Assembly: GCA_020883125.1 (NCBI GenBank)
Contig: JAHREW010000040.1
Span: forward strand, 1-60,603
Direction of reading: 5' to 3'
From: Microcoleus sp. CAWBG506
Lineage (GTDB): Bacteria; Cyanobacteriota; Cyanobacteriia; Cyanobacteriales; Microcoleaceae
Length of the DNA stretch: 60,603 nt
The notes under the pieces are model-generated. The model had not been told where the DNA came from. It did not search any database and worked only from the letters and a program-made list of their open reading frames with translations. Positions 25,000-34,597 of this stretch are shown here, piece by piece (positions within the stretch are counted from its first letter, which is position 1; each line of letters opens with the position of its first letter). The position numbers and the translations under genes are program-made.

Positions 25000-26079
25000 C
25001 TATCCTAGATACATTGTCACTTGAATAAAATCAATACTGAACGTCGGTTGCAGAATCATTTTTACGGCAACTTCCCCAGCAATTTCTTGTCGGCGAGTAG
25101 CAGAAACTTCCAGTTGATAACTTACCAGAGATTCGCTGTCTACCATACTGGTAAGAAACGCATCCAAGGTGGCTTTCATTGCTCCTCGCACGCGATCGTT
25201 ATTCAGCTTGCCAATATAAGGATCGCAAGAGGAGCGCACTCCATAAATTGCATAGTCAACAATGCGGCGCGTGGTGATTTGATTCCAAGGACTATCGGCT
25301 GTGGTGATGCCTTTGACGATTCGATATCCACTGCGGGATTCTACCGTCAAGACTTTTTTTTGCACCAGTTCTTTTAGCTGAGCATTGTTAAACTCAGTGG
25401 TGATCCCTTCAATACTCAGAGTTTTATTAGTGGGGCTAGCTTGCACGTTCAAAGAAGCAATTAAGCCAGCTATAGCAGCGGCTAAATAACCCCCAGGAAG
25501 TTTGTGTTGCTTGCCTTTAGCCGTTAACAAAATTCCGGGTGCTGTAAAGATCAGCCGACCTTCATCATCGCTGAGATTGTGGCCGCTAATTTGCGCTAAA
25601 TCGTCTTTACCGTTTTTAAACCCACTACCAATAATTCCAATTCTTTCGCGTTTAATTTCGGCCGTAGTGTTCAAATGTCCTTTGAGGGCATCTACCATCC
25701 CAGCTTGGTTAGAATCTTGCCCCGCTAGGACAACTATATTGACAATTTTGTTTTCTAATAGTGCTAAACTTTCTTGATAAGCATCAGTGGTTGCTCCCGA
25801 AGTTCGCACTGCATAAACCGTCTGTCCGCCATTTTTATAAATCAATTCCAAGGCGCGAACTAAAGTTAGTTCGTCTCGATCTCCGCCTTGCCATTCATTG
25901 CTCTCACCAAAAATTTCTTTAGCTTCCGAAAGACTACTGAGTAATGTTACTTCATTCTCAGTACCCTGACTGGCAGTACCAACAATACCAATATTCCCTG
26001 TAGCAACTCCACTGGGCGCAATTAAGCCTTCCGGGCGCACTTCAACGTAAGTGCCCGGTAAAATCATTGTTTGAGCCAT
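25000..26079 (-). CDS. Contractile tail sheath protein
   Basis: 359 residues. It begins with the sheath signature MILPGTYVEVRPEGLIAPSG and GNIGIVGTASQGTENEVTLL, has the LIYKNGGQTVYAVRTSG strand typical of sheaths and the C-terminal NTTAEIKRERIGIIGSGFKN / DFIQVTMYLG closing strand used in the inter-subunit handshake. Only one sheath gene is present, at the short end of the family length. First gene of the locus on the minus strand; the promoter should lie in 26080-26276. Confidence 0.92.
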   Translation of the reverse strand: MAQTMILPGTYVEVRPEGLIAPSGVATGNIGIVGTASQGTENEVTLLSSLSEAKEIFGESNEWQGGDRDELTLVRALELIYKNGGQTVYAVRTSGATTDAYQESLALLENKIVNIVVLAGQDSNQAGMVDALKGHLNTTAEIKRERIGIIGSGFKNGKDDLAQISGHNLSDDEGRLIFTAPGILLTAKGKQHKLPGGYLAAAIAGLIASLNVQASPTNKTLSIEGITTEFNNAQLKELVQKKVLTVESRSGYRIVKGITTADSPWNQITTRRIVDYAIYGVRSSCDPYIGKLNNDRVRGAMKATLDAFLTSMVDSESLVSYQLEVSATRRQEIAGEVAVKMILQPTFSIDFIQVTMYLG

Positions 26080-26276
26080 AAAATATCTTTTGTATTTCTC
26101 ACGAAATATATCACCTCTATCTTATTTGAATAAACAATGTAATAAAACTTATTTTTTTGAGTTTGGTTATGCTTTCAAAGTAAATCTAACAACTAAGCTA
26201 CCGAAGATGATGTGATCTCAAATCCGGTAGCATCGGAATGATTATTAGCCGAAATTAGTCCAAGGCAGTAAAGCTT

Positions 26277-27326
26277 CTAAGGCGCAGCCGCAGCCCTGCG
26301 GTTAGCAACTACCAGATTTGACTTGTACTCTGCTGCTTTTTGCTGAGCTTTTTGATGGTTCGGGCTAGTTGTCGGCACGGCATTCATGAGTCCAACCGCT
26401 TTCTGCCACTCGCTTGCTACGGCATTCCACTCTGCTTGGGACTGAGCCGTTTGCGCGAGAATTGCTGCACTCTGAGCCTGATTGACAGCTTCTCTCCAAG
26501 TGTCAGACTTAGGCGCGGCGGCCTTGGGGGTGGGAGAGGCTGTTGCCGGAGCTGGAGAAGTTGTCTTGCGTACGGGAGATGTGCCTGCTGGAGCTGGGCT
26601 GGCTGGCTTCGTAGCAGCGTTGGGAGCGGCTGCGGGGGCGGGAGAGACGGGAGAGGCTGCTGGTGTCACGCCCTTAGATGCGCTGGGAGAGGGTGAGGCA
26701 GGTTTAGACGCGCCAGAGGTGGCTTTCGAGGAGGGCGAAGGAGGGACTGGGGCGGTTGGTTCTGTGGTCGAACTGCTCGAAAATGGTAGATTTCCTGTAA
26801 ATAACAGCCCAGCCAAGGCCATCACGGGTACTAATATCCCTACAGGTATTGCCCATTTGGGGAATTGCTTTTTGGGAGGGGGAGTTTCCTCTGCCTCGTC
26901 GTCTACCTCATCATCTTCATCCTGCTCGAACTCTTCGTCTTGATAATAATCTACACTTTCGGGTTCGACATCATCCAAACCTACGGAGTCGTTAGGCATA
27001 GAAGTCTCATGTTCATAAAGCATTGGCGACTCAGGCATTAGCTCTATTTCGTCTTCCCATGTCGGCGAGTTGTCACCGATTCGACGCCCGTAAACTTTTA
27101 CAGTGTGAATAGATTCTAGTCCCAACTTCGTCATCCCAGTGCGGATGAAATCCACCAATACCATTTGATCCGGTACTTTGCCTGACTCCAGAAATATATG
27201 GAGGCAGCCGTTGTCCCGCGTCACTCCGGCGTTGATGCCTTTGGGTTTGAGTGTACGGTTGATGCTAGATGCGATGGCTTGTGGATCGCCCTGCTTGAGA
27301 AGTTCCCGCGGGTTCTGTTGTGTCAT
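26277..27326 (-). CDS. Cyanobacterial membrane protein with Pro/Ser/Ala-rich linker
   Basis: 349 residues. N-terminal domain (1-95, LLKQGDPQAIASSINRTLKP, DFIRTGMTKLGLES) of the type found repeatedly in cyanobacterial hypothetical proteins; an acidic stretch (DEEFEQDEDDEVDDEAEE); one transmembrane segment (about 155-178, WAIPVGILVPVMALAGLLF); then a long Pro/Ser/Ala/Thr linker and a helical end SAILAQTAQSQAEWNAVASE. The helix resembles a domain that counts or binds cell-wall-side partners, but no function is known to me. It is 197 bp from the sheath gene on the same strand; membership in the tail operon is doubtful. Confidence 0.65.
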   Translation of the reverse strand: MTQQNPRELLKQGDPQAIASSINRTLKPKGINAGVTRDNGCLHIFLESGKVPDQMVLVDFIRTGMTKLGLESIHTVKVYGRRIGDNSPTWEDEIELMPESPMLYEHETSMPNDSVGLDDVEPESVDYYQDEEFEQDEDDEVDDEAEETPPPKKQFPKWAIPVGILVPVMALAGLLFTGNLPFSSSSTTEPTAPVPPSPSSKATSGASKPASPSPSASKGVTPAASPVSPAPAAAPNAATKPASPAPAGTSPVRKTTSPAPATASPTPKAAAPKSDTWREAVNQAQSAAILAQTAQSQAEWNAVASEWQKAVGLMNAVPTTSPNHQKAQQKAAEYKSNLVVANRRAAAAP

Positions 27327-27621
27327 GGCTAGCGCTCTTTTGGGGGGCTTATAGCTGCATAATAGAAGCTATGCACATCTTTTTTACTTCAAATTGGTGC
27401 TACCGGACAATATTTATTTATGAGATTATCTACTATTATACAAGACTTAGTTAAACTTATTTAAGATTCACCATTGAATTAGAAGGAATTTTTAGAATGT
27501 CACCAGTACCCCCAACTTAGCATAAAATGAGAACTTTGTCAACACTACCAGCATCAATAAGAGGGGACTAGGGATCGATCGCACATAATGAAAAATGAAT
27601 CAGACTAAATCTATCCAAAGG

Positions 27622-29004
27622 TTACGGTGTATATGATGCAGATCTGGCAGAATTGTTTGCGGTTGATGCAGGAAATGTAAGACTGGTAATTGCTAATTGA
27701 TCAGACTGCGATCGCCAACGAGAAAAACGAGTAAAATAAGCAGATTCAACTCCAGCGAAACTCATCATCCACCAGACAATATGTGCATATTGAGCGCCGT
27801 CGAACCAAGTGAAAGTAAAAATTAGATAAGCAATAGCAACAGCTTCAATACCGCCCCTAGAATAATTCAGCCCTAAACATACATAATATCCCCAAAGTGC
27901 AATGCCAGCAACCAGCCCGAAAATGCCCACAGATAGCGTTGTATCCAGCATCCAATTGTGAGCTTTGTAAGTAGGAATTTCTCTAGTGCTGATTTCACGT
28001 TTTATGTTAATATAGTCATAAGTGAACTCATCTAAATTTACAACTATCGGAGTTAGTTGAGGATTTCGGATATAGGGATAGGCAATGCCGAAACCGTCAA
28101 ATCCCCATCCAAATAACGGGCGTTTTTTGATGCCACGCACTGAGAGTGTCCACATCGGCGATCGGCTAGACATGATTTGTGCGATGGTCGGTTTACTCCA
28201 ATCAAGCGGTCTGGTGACAGTCATGATACCAATAGCAATTACACCGCTCAGAGCAATACCTCCAAGGATTTTGTAATATTTGCCTCTCAGCAAATAGGCA
28301 CTGGCAACCATCAAAGCTAAAATAGCACTTCGGGTAGAAGTTAGCAGCAGTGCGGGAACAGTTAAAATCAAAGTAATTGCCGTTAATTTAGTTGTGGTAA
28401 ATCTCGAAAACCAACCGACAAGAGAAGTGATTATTATTAATGCTAAAACTATAGCTGCGTGACCTCTGTGGGAATACAATCCGATGGGTTGCTGTCCTTG
28501 AAATATACTGCTGGCATTAACATCGGCTCTGATAATTTGCCCCATTGTCGCCGTATAGTCGAGCCGCCAGTCAATGATTTGGGGGAAGATACTAAGAGAA
28601 AGAATAATGCCGCCAATTAGAAGTCCTTGGAATTGGGAATTAATCAGTTGTGGGTGTACGGTTAAGAGCAAGCTGTTGCTGAGAGTGAAGGCGGCAATTA
28701 ACAGCCAGTAGAGCCAGCCGTCTCCCATTTGGTCTTGACCGAAGAAAGAGGTTAAGGGAAAAGGACTTTGTAGAGTGGAGATAGCTCCGATTGAGAGAAA
28801 TATTGTCCAAAGTATTAGCGAGACTTTCCATTGTCGGGAAATGGTTAGGGCTTTTCTTTGTTCCCACAAGAGGGCGAGATTGACTCCGACTATTAGCCAA
28901 ATAACGAACACTTTGGGGGAAGTCCAGATGATGCCCCGGCTGTTTCCCCAGGGGTTAATGAGGATGATGCTGATGGTATATAACAGGGTATAGAGGGTTT
29001 TCAT
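27622..29004 (-). CDS. O-antigen ligase / O-oligosaccharyltransferase-like membrane protein (copy A)
   Basis: 460 residues, about ten membrane helices, Wzy/WaaL/PglL superfamily. The conserved periplasmic part reads SVRGIKKRPLFGWGFDGFGI with YKAHNWMLDTTLSVGIFGLV, the His in the loop being the usual catalytic-site residue, and an Arg-rich SHRGHAA loop. The ATG overlaps the stop of the PEP-CTERM gene (TAATG at 29006-29002), so the two are coupled. It is near-identical to the ligase at 44064 up to about residue 415, after which the tails are unrelated. It may transfer glycans to lipid A or to the adjacent Ser/Thr-rich protein; the second is inference. Confidence 0.82.
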   Translation of the reverse strand: MKTLYTLLYTISIILINPWGNSRGIIWTSPKVFVIWLIVGVNLALLWEQRKALTISRQWKVSLILWTIFLSIGAISTLQSPFPLTSFFGQDQMGDGWLYWLLIAAFTLSNSLLLTVHPQLINSQFQGLLIGGIILSLSIFPQIIDWRLDYTATMGQIIRADVNASSIFQGQQPIGLYSHRGHAAIVLALIIITSLVGWFSRFTTTKLTAITLILTVPALLLTSTRSAILALMVASAYLLRGKYYKILGGIALSGVIAIGIMTVTRPLDWSKPTIAQIMSSRSPMWTLSVRGIKKRPLFGWGFDGFGIAYPYIRNPQLTPIVVNLDEFTYDYINIKREISTREIPTYKAHNWMLDTTLSVGIFGLVAGIALWGYYVCLGLNYSRGGIEAVAIAYLIFTFTWFDGAQYAHIVWWMMSFAGVESAYFTRFSRWRSQSDQLAITSLTFPASTANNSARSASYTP

Positions 29005-30635
29005 TACTCTTGGTTTTTCCGGTTTTTGAGCTTTTTAATTACAGGCAATATAGCTAGGGCTAATAAAGTGCCTAATCCGGTGGTTGGTTCGGGAACGGCT
29101 TCTGCCGAGAGTGCGTCATCGTCGGTATTTTTAGATAATAATTTCTGAGTTTTGGAGACCAGGGAATTGCTATCCTCAGAGGATAATTCTGGGTCTTCTA
29201 GTAGGTCGGCGCTGATATTTGCGATGTCTGTGGTATCGCTATCAATTTTGGTATTTGCTGCGGCAATATCGATTTCTGTATCAGAAATAGGCAACTGTGA
29301 CTCTACAGAATTGCTAGCAAAAACTCCGTTGGTGTTGGCAGCGCGACTTGACGAACTGAGTTTGGAAAAGGTTGAGGGTGATGTAGTCGTTGTTGATGTT
29401 GAGACAATGACAGTTGATGATGTTGACCCCAGTGGAGATGTTGCCCAAGGTGCAGGTGTTGGCCAGGGTGATGGAGTCCAAGGTGAGGGCGTGGGCAAAG
29501 GCGATGGAGTCCAAGGTGAGGGTGTCGGCAAAGGTGATGGAGTCCAAGGTGATGGTGACGGTGCAGGCGACACTACTATTACTATTGGCGATGGTGTTGG
29601 TGACTGGGTTGGTCGAGGTGTTGGAGAGGGTGTTGGGCGTGAGGGTGTTGGTGTTGGACGTGGGGTTGGAGAGGGTGTTGGTGTTGGGCGTGGGGTTGGT
29701 GATGGTGTTGGTGTTGGTGTTGGGCGTGGGGTTGGCGATGGTGAGGGTGTTGGGCGTGGGGTTGGAGAGGGTGATGGTGCGGGAGTGACACACCCACCGC
29801 CACCGCTGGCACTGGAACAAGGTTTAGTGCTAGAAGTTGGGGTGAATTTACTTGTCCAACCCCATGAAATCCCATTGTAAATTGTAACTTGGTTTGGGTG
29901 ATTAATGGGGTCTTTTACCTCAGCCAGATAAAGTTCTGCACTCCAATTTTTGTCGTTGTAATAGATATCATCCCTAGATGAGGGATCCACAAAAAGAATT
30001 GTTTGATTTGGATACCTTCTCACCTGACCATAGGTGTCGTAAAAAGGGTTAAATATTGTTTTTTGGGGATTTTGAGGGTCGATCAAACCTAGTTTAGTTT
30101 GCTCTAGTACCGTATCAATTTTATCATCAGGAGTTCCCGGTGGTTGCTTGATGACTCCCTGTAGGGTAACGGTATAAGCATGATTGCTAACTACCCGTTG
30201 AATAAAATGGACGTTACTTCCTACTGGATCTTGACCAACAACAGGGTTATAAAGAACTTGTATTTCAGCCCCAACATTAGGTAAAATCAAAGGAGCATAA
30301 ACCCCAATATCAAACCTACCTTTTAAAGACTCCACAGGTTGCGCCTTCTTAAACGTCCAACCGTTTTTTGCCCAAACAGATGACGTTAGCAGGTTCAAAA
30401 AAGCATCCGTGCCGCCTAATGGGAGTTCTGAGACTGGTTTCGTATAGGCAGTAACAGTACCAATACCTGGCTGCGTATGGGATATTGAAGAACAGTAAAC
30501 CGATGTTGGAGTAGCGCATATCGAATCTGGTTTTTGGGATGGCATTGTGAAAGAGAATGCGAAACTGGCTCGACCTGTGAGCAAAATCAGTAAAGGCGAA
30601 CTTAATAAAATTATCCAGTGTTGCGATAGTCTCAT
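29004..30635 (-). CDS. Pro/Ser/Thr-rich PEP-CTERM surface protein (copy A)
   Basis: 543 residues from the ATG at 30635, with AGGAG 9 bases ahead. A signal peptide ([19 protein letters not shown]) is followed by a folded domain of about 250 residues, then a linker of PTPSPTPRP and [11 protein letters not shown] repeats, a Ser/Thr-rich stretch, one [16 protein letters not shown] module and a C-terminal sorting signal [16 protein letters not shown] plus a basic end [18 protein letters not shown] proteins are cut and anchored by exosortase; none is in the window. The Pro/Ser/Thr linker would be a good O-glycosylation target, in line with the coupled ligase gene. Confidence 0.85.
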   Translation of the reverse strand: MRLSQHWIILLSSPLLILLTGRASFAFSFTMPSQKPDSICATPTSVYCSSISHTQPGIGTVTAYTKPVSELPLGGTDAFLNLLTSSVWAKNGWTFKKAQPVESLKGRFDIGVYAPLILPNVGAEIQVLYNPVVGQDPVGSNVHFIQRVVSNHAYTVTLQGVIKQPPGTPDDKIDTVLEQTKLGLIDPQNPQKTIFNPFYDTYGQVRRYPNQTILFVDPSSRDDIYYNDKNWSAELYLAEVKDPINHPNQVTIYNGISWGWTSKFTPTSSTKPCSSASGGGGCVTPAPSPSPTPRPTPSPSPTPRPTPTPTPSPTPRPTPTPSPTPRPTPTPSRPTPSPTPRPTQSPTPSPIVIVVSPAPSPSPWTPSPLPTPSPWTPSPLPTPSPWTPSPWPTPAPWATSPLGSTSSTVIVSTSTTTTSPSTFSKLSSSSRAANTNGVFASNSVESQLPISDTEIDIAAANTKIDSDTTDIANISADLLEDPELSSEDSNSLVSKTQKLLSKNTDDDALSAEAVPEPTTGLGTLLALAILPVIKKLKNRKNQE

Positions 30636-30719
30636 TGTTGACAACTCCTTTGTATGGGCTAGGAAATATCTGTTTCGGTCTGAAATCGAGTAAAAATTGG
30701 CTCTTAAGTTTTATTTAGA

Positions 30720-31451
30720 TTAAGACTTGACTAGGCGGATATTCACAAGTGGTGTTAACATCTGACCTGTCCAAATCCCTCGTGTTAATTTGTATTCATC
30801 CATGTGGGGTTCATCACAAAATAATACTGCCCTAGAACTGATATATCTCAACCTAATTTGATAATTACCAGGCTTAAGATTGTCAAAACTCCATCCGCCA
30901 CCCAATCCATCCGCGCCTCCGAATAGAAGCTGATTGTTCTGCCAGAATAGTTGCGCTTTCAGAAAAAAAGTTACACTTTCTTGTGGTTGAACTAAGGGAC
31001 AAGCCAGTTGGGGAGATTTAAGGAGGATATCTCTCCCTCCTTGTCGCTGTAATAACTTACCATTAGCATCCATTATTTCTAGTGGAAATACCATTAGGGG
31101 ATCGAGTGGAGGAAAGCGAATGGGGTAAGGTGTATTGTTCTTAATTTGAAAACCGATCCGAACAGGGGTAGTAGCATTTGGCTGGTTTTCAGGTATGCGC
31201 CATACCCGGTCTGGTACTAAAATTTCCAACCGAATACCATCTATTTCAACTGCATTGCTGGTCGCTTCTTTAGATGTCATGTTGATAACTCTTTTTACGG
31301 TAATTGTACTGGGGCGACCAGCGGCATCTTTATAAGCTATAGTTTTCGAGCTAATGTCACCACTCAAAGAAAATGCAATTGCTTTATGACTTGTCAGTCC
31401 GATCGCTAAACTCGTTGTCAAAAACACTAAGGCATATTTTTGTAATCGCAT
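30720..31451 (-). CDS. Secreted single-domain protein of the surface cassette
   Basis: 243 residues from the ATG at 31451, with AAGGAG 8 bases ahead. Signal peptide about 1-26 (YALVFLTTSLAIGLTSHKAI). The mature part holds a domain of unknown family with RIPENQPNATTPVRIGFQIK, LFWQNNQLLFGGADGLGGG and FDNLKPGNYQIRLRY, also found in the truncated protein at 31534 and twice in the protein at 41017. The layout (strand, DGxGG turn, DLKPGxYQI strand) suggests an immunoglobulin-like beta-sandwich. Function unknown; encoded 85 bp upstream of the PEP-CTERM gene. Confidence 0.65.
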   Translation of the reverse strand: MRLQKYALVFLTTSLAIGLTSHKAIAFSLSGDISSKTIAYKDAAGRPSTITVKRVINMTSKEATSNAVEIDGIRLEILVPDRVWRIPENQPNATTPVRIGFQIKNNTPYPIRFPPLDPLMVFPLEIMDANGKLLQRQGGRDILLKSPQLACPLVQPQESVTFFLKAQLFWQNNQLLFGGADGLGGGWSFDNLKPGNYQIRLRYISSRAVLFCDEPHMDEYKLTRGIWTGQMLTPLVNIRLVKS

Positions 31452-31533
31452 TTTTTTAACTCCTTCTAGGCTACTAATTTGAAAAACACTCAACTTTTAT
31501 TGAATTTATCCCTAAAAGACAATGGTAATGTCA

Positions 31534-31986
31534 CTAAGGTTCAAGGCTTGAATAGCTAAACTCTACAAACGGCGTAGCTCCCAAGCCTTTCCAGGTATTT
31601 CCTAACAGACCAGATGCACAGCCTCCCTCTGTCATAGGGGGGTAATATTCAATACCTATTTGATACTTACCAGGTTTCAAATCGTCAAAATACCTAACAG
31701 CACCAAAGCCATCGGCTCCTCCCAAAAAAAGTAAGTTATTCTTCCAGAATTGGGTATCTAGACTAAAAGTAAGGCTCTGCTCTTGCGGGACTAACGGACA
31801 GTTATATCCGGTCACAAAATTACCCACACCGCGTCCTTTCCACTTTAGTTTTTTACCATCCTGCCCCATAATTTGTAAGGTTGTATTAGACTGTTCAAAC
31901 CGAAGTGGAGTAGCTATTTTATTGGTAATCCGAAGACTAATTTTTACAGGAGTCATAGCATCAGTCTTATTTTCTGGAATAGTCAA
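31534..31986 (-). pseudogene. Truncated copy of the secreted cassette domain
   Basis: The 150-residue frame (TTG at 31986) starts in the middle of the domain: RVLTIPENKTDAMTPVKISL aligns with RVWRIPENQPNATTPVRIGF of its neighbour, but a TAG stands two codons before the TTG and the upstream signal peptide is missing. Adjacent frames retain fragments that fit the lost N-terminus (PDSV, VTIQNIRIEA), consistent with a frameshift. The rest is intact through FDDLKPGKYQIGIEYY and TPFVEFSY. Confidence 0.6.
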
Positions 31987-32502
31987 GACACGCTATCTGG
32001 GCTATTTTTTAGCGTGATGATTAGTTGAATAATCGCAAAGCAATACGAAGCCAGCTACTAAAAGTAGCGCCAACCTCTTGCTTCAATCCTGATGTTCTGG
32101 ATTGTCACGTTGAAAACAATAAAAACTGTGGCAGTAGCGCCTACGCTAATTTAAAAGAAGTTTGCTGAGATTATTTCCAAACATTATCACAGTATCAAAG
32201 CTCACCACAATCCGAACATTTACTGAATTGAGTGGCATCCAGAGAACGAAATCAGATTTTACCTAGTAATATTATCTACGCATGAAGGAAGATTTAAGAG
32301 AAAATCTTGACTTTGGCAGCTAAAAACTTTCAATGGATACTGTTTTTAGTGGGAAAGTAGTAAACTAAAAAACGCAATAAATACCTCATCGCGTTCCTTA
32401 AGTGGTGGAACACAATTAATTACACAAAATTTTGGCTACAAGCCTTCCTCCGTAAAGAAGCTGTATGTAATTAATTCTGTGCGATTACTTATTACCAAAT
32501 CA
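31987..32502. other. Intergenic region with decayed coding remnant
   Basis: The first about 150 bases hold frameshifted remains of the 5' end of the truncated gene. A loose inverted repeat ACAATTAATTACAC / TGTAATTAATTCTG occurs near 32410 and 32468 and may form a hairpin downstream of the small Cys-rich gene. Otherwise I see nothing in it. Confidence 0.4.
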
Positions 32503-32946
32503 TCAGCGAAAAAACCAGAACCACACCGCCGCACCAATTATCATCAGCCAAAACAACTTTCTACAACTCCGACTCGACTCTCCGGGATATTCAACCAAAG
32601 TATATTTGTAATATCCCAACACAGGCTCACAATCATTCTTTTTGGGTGCAGGAGTCGGCCAAGTACGGGTAGATGACGGCCAATAATCGTCTGGTATACT
32701 CTGCCGTCTGCTGGGCAGATAACCGTAAGTTAAATTCAGCCTTGAACGAGGTGGTAAGCGTTCTTGAAGAGCAAGTTCCTTCTTCGTTACCTGCACAAAC
32801 TCTGACTTCAGTTCCGTGGTGCGATGAGGCCCAATTGTTCGACTGCAACTGATACAAAACTGATTACAAGTCAGCTTGAGAGGGTGAGGACAGTGAGATT
32901 GGTCGCAGTAATTCTTTTTGCTGGGGTGTTTTTGACCGTAGTTCAT
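32503..32946 (-). CDS. Small Cys-rich tail-anchored protein (copy A)
   Basis: 147 residues. N-terminal Cys/His cluster (NYCDQSHCPHPLKLTCNQFC, then ISCSRTIGPH) that looks like a zinc-binding or treble-clef fold; a polar middle; and a C-terminal transmembrane segment KLFWLMIIGAAVWFWFFR with no residues beyond, so a tail anchor. It is a paralogue of the gene at 40540 and lies at the inner end of arm A. Function unknown. Confidence 0.6.
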   Translation of the reverse strand: MNYGQKHPSKKNYCDQSHCPHPLKLTCNQFCISCSRTIGPHRTTELKSEFVQVTKKELALQERLPPRSRLNLTYGYLPSRRQSIPDDYWPSSTRTWPTPAPKKNDCEPVLGYYKYTLVEYPGESSRSCRKLFWLMIIGAAVWFWFFR

Positions 32947-33167
32947 AACTATTCATTAGATTTCCCTGATTAATGAATTGATAGCTAATACTTGAACTGA
33001 TGCACTAAAATTACCATAAATATTTGGATATGGATACAGGGTTTATACGGAGCTTTTTGGAATTTAATTTGTATCCGAGAATAAGGTTAAACTAGATATT
33101 TTTCTGTTACAAATAAGTTAAAATTACACAATATTTATCAAAAAATCTGAGTTCCGGCGTTTAGGAT

Positions 33168-33309
33168 TATAGCAACCGCCAAGGTAGTTAAGGCATAACT
33201 TTGGGGTAAGGGCGAAGCATTCGGGCAGATAATTTATGGGTTTTACTCAAGGATTTTCCGCCCGAATGCGAGAGCCCCTACAGCCTTAATAGCCTTGGCG
33301 GTTGCTATA
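33168..33309. mobile_element. MITE with TATAGCAACC terminal inverted repeats
   Basis: 142 bp with 17-base inverted ends (TATAGCAACCGCCAAGG and its complement) and no coding content; ends and TA duplication fit an IS630/Tc1-mariner type MITE. The corresponding stretch of arm B near 40080 lacks it (GGATCAGTTG there against GGAT-element-GTTG here), which gives a natural empty site. The rest of 32947-33610 is non-coding sequence shared with arm B. Confidence 0.75.
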
Positions 33310-33610
33310 GTTGTTGTCAAAAGCGTTAAAAGGACTGCTGGAAATGAAATTGGTAGTCTGGTACGCAAGCTAATTTTACACAATATTCACAAACAAGAGA
33401 AATTGTGTCAATTTAACACTTATGTAATAAGACTTACTTATTATTAGGGTGTTGTAAAGGTTTGAGATTGGGAGTTTACTTGCAGAAGAAAGTGAATGGA
33501 TTCACTCAGATAACAATTAACAATAGACATCTCCTAAAAAGCAGGTTTTGAACAGGCAGGATGCCTGTTCCACAATAATTATGGGAGATGTCTAATTAAT
33601 TTTTTGCCGG

Positions 33611-34597
33611 TTAGCGAAACAAGCTAGAAAGTTCTATAACTTTGGTTTGGAGGGTTGATTTTTCTTCTCGGCCCCGCTTTAAAGAGGCTTCTAATTCTAG
33701 CAGTAAAGGTAAGGTTTTTTGGAGTTTTTCTAAGCTGGCGTTTTTGACTTCTTGGCGAAAATAGTATACTCGTTTGGGATTGCCGAGGTCTAGAGCTTGA
33801 GCAATTTTGTCATCCCGATCGCCCGATTCGATCATTGCTTTCACCCACAGCCAAATCCGAAACTTACCTGTCAATCCCGCCACAATCCTTAATCCAGGCT
33901 CGTTGCGACCGGTTAAACCCGCCAATAAATCCAAGGCTTCCTCGGTATGTCCTTGGCGAATCGCATCGGCTAGCTGGAAAGTATTCTGGGCGTGAGAGTT
34001 GACCAATTTGCCCACATCTTCTGGTGTCAAAGGTTGACTGCGGTTCCCGGCAAATAGTCGCAATTTTTCGAGTTCGCTGTATAGCTGTCGAGTGTCGCTA
34101 CCGATCGATTCTGCCAAAAATTCGATCGCCGTGGCGGTCAACTTTACACCCATTTCGCCAGCGACTTGACGCACCCGCTGAGCTAATTCTTTGTCATTCC
34201 AAGGCGGAATCGGCGAAAATTCCCTTACTTGGGCGGACTTGACAAGTAACTTGGTAGACTTGAGCCGACTGTCGGGTTTCTTGACCGATGTCAGCAGCAG
34301 CACGGTAGTGTCGGGAATAACTGGCAGTGTTCGTTCCAATTGGGCTAACAGTTCTGGAGAACACTGCTGGGCTACAGTGGTATTGGCCAGCCAGACAAAA
34401 CGGCTACCTGTACCAAAGGGTGGTGTCAAAGCTCGATCGAGTCCTTCAAGGACAGCCTCGGCGCGATCGGCCATAATCTTGTCATAGTTAAAACTAGCCC
34501 AGTTGGGATCGACGGCACTTTGGCGTAAACTGGTCACAGCTTGCCCCATCGCAAACTCGTCTTCTCCCCAAAAAAGGTAAATTTGCATTTCTAGCAT
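33611..34597 (-). CDS. holA: DNA polymerase III subunit delta
   Basis: 328 residues, normal family length. Clamp-loader subunit that opens the beta clamp. Recognised by IYLFWGEDEFAMGQAVTSLR at the start, LLLTSVKKPDSRLKSTKLLV, EFLAESIGSDTRQLYSELEK and the C-terminal lid SHAQNTFQLADAIRQGHTEE / LEASLKRGREEK. No P-loop is expected in delta and none is seen. The ATG at 34597 has GGGGTGG 6 bases upstream; a second ATG is three codons on. Housekeeping gene inside the core bracketed by the inverted cassettes. Confidence 0.93.
   Translation of the reverse strand: MLEMQIYLFWGEDEFAMGQAVTSLRQSAVDPNWASFNYDKIMADRAEAVLEGLDRALTPPFGTGSRFVWLANTTVAQQCSPELLAQLERTLPVIPDTTVLLLTSVKKPDSRLKSTKLLVKSAQVREFSPIPPWNDKELAQRVRQVAGEMGVKLTATAIEFLAESIGSDTRQLYSELEKLRLFAGNRSQPLTPEDVGKLVNSHAQNTFQLADAIRQGHTEEALDLLAGLTGRNEPGLRIVAGLTGKFRIWLWVKAMIESGDRDDKIAQALDLGNPKRVYYFRQEVKNASLEKLQKTLPLLLELEASLKRGREEKSTLQTKVIELSSLFR

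Larger units (their letters stand above)
27760..33429. repeat. Large inverted repeat, arm A
   Basis: This 5.7-kb arm carries the surface cassette in minus orientation and is matched, inverted, by 39963-45310. Similarity is near-complete in the ligase gene, moderate in the PEP-CTERM gene and patchy in the small genes, and returns in the non-coding inner end (33310-33429 against 39963-40080). The outer edge lies within the last codons of the ligase gene. Confidence 0.75.

Noticed and set aside
6114..26079. Complete prophage
   Set aside because: No capsid, portal, terminase, integrase, replication or lysis gene could be recognised in or around the locus; only tail genes are present.
29152..29880. 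Long Gly/Val-rich plus-strand reading frame (242 residues)
   Set aside because: It is the antisense shadow of the Pro-rich repeat region of the PEP-CTERM gene; no start signal and low complexity.
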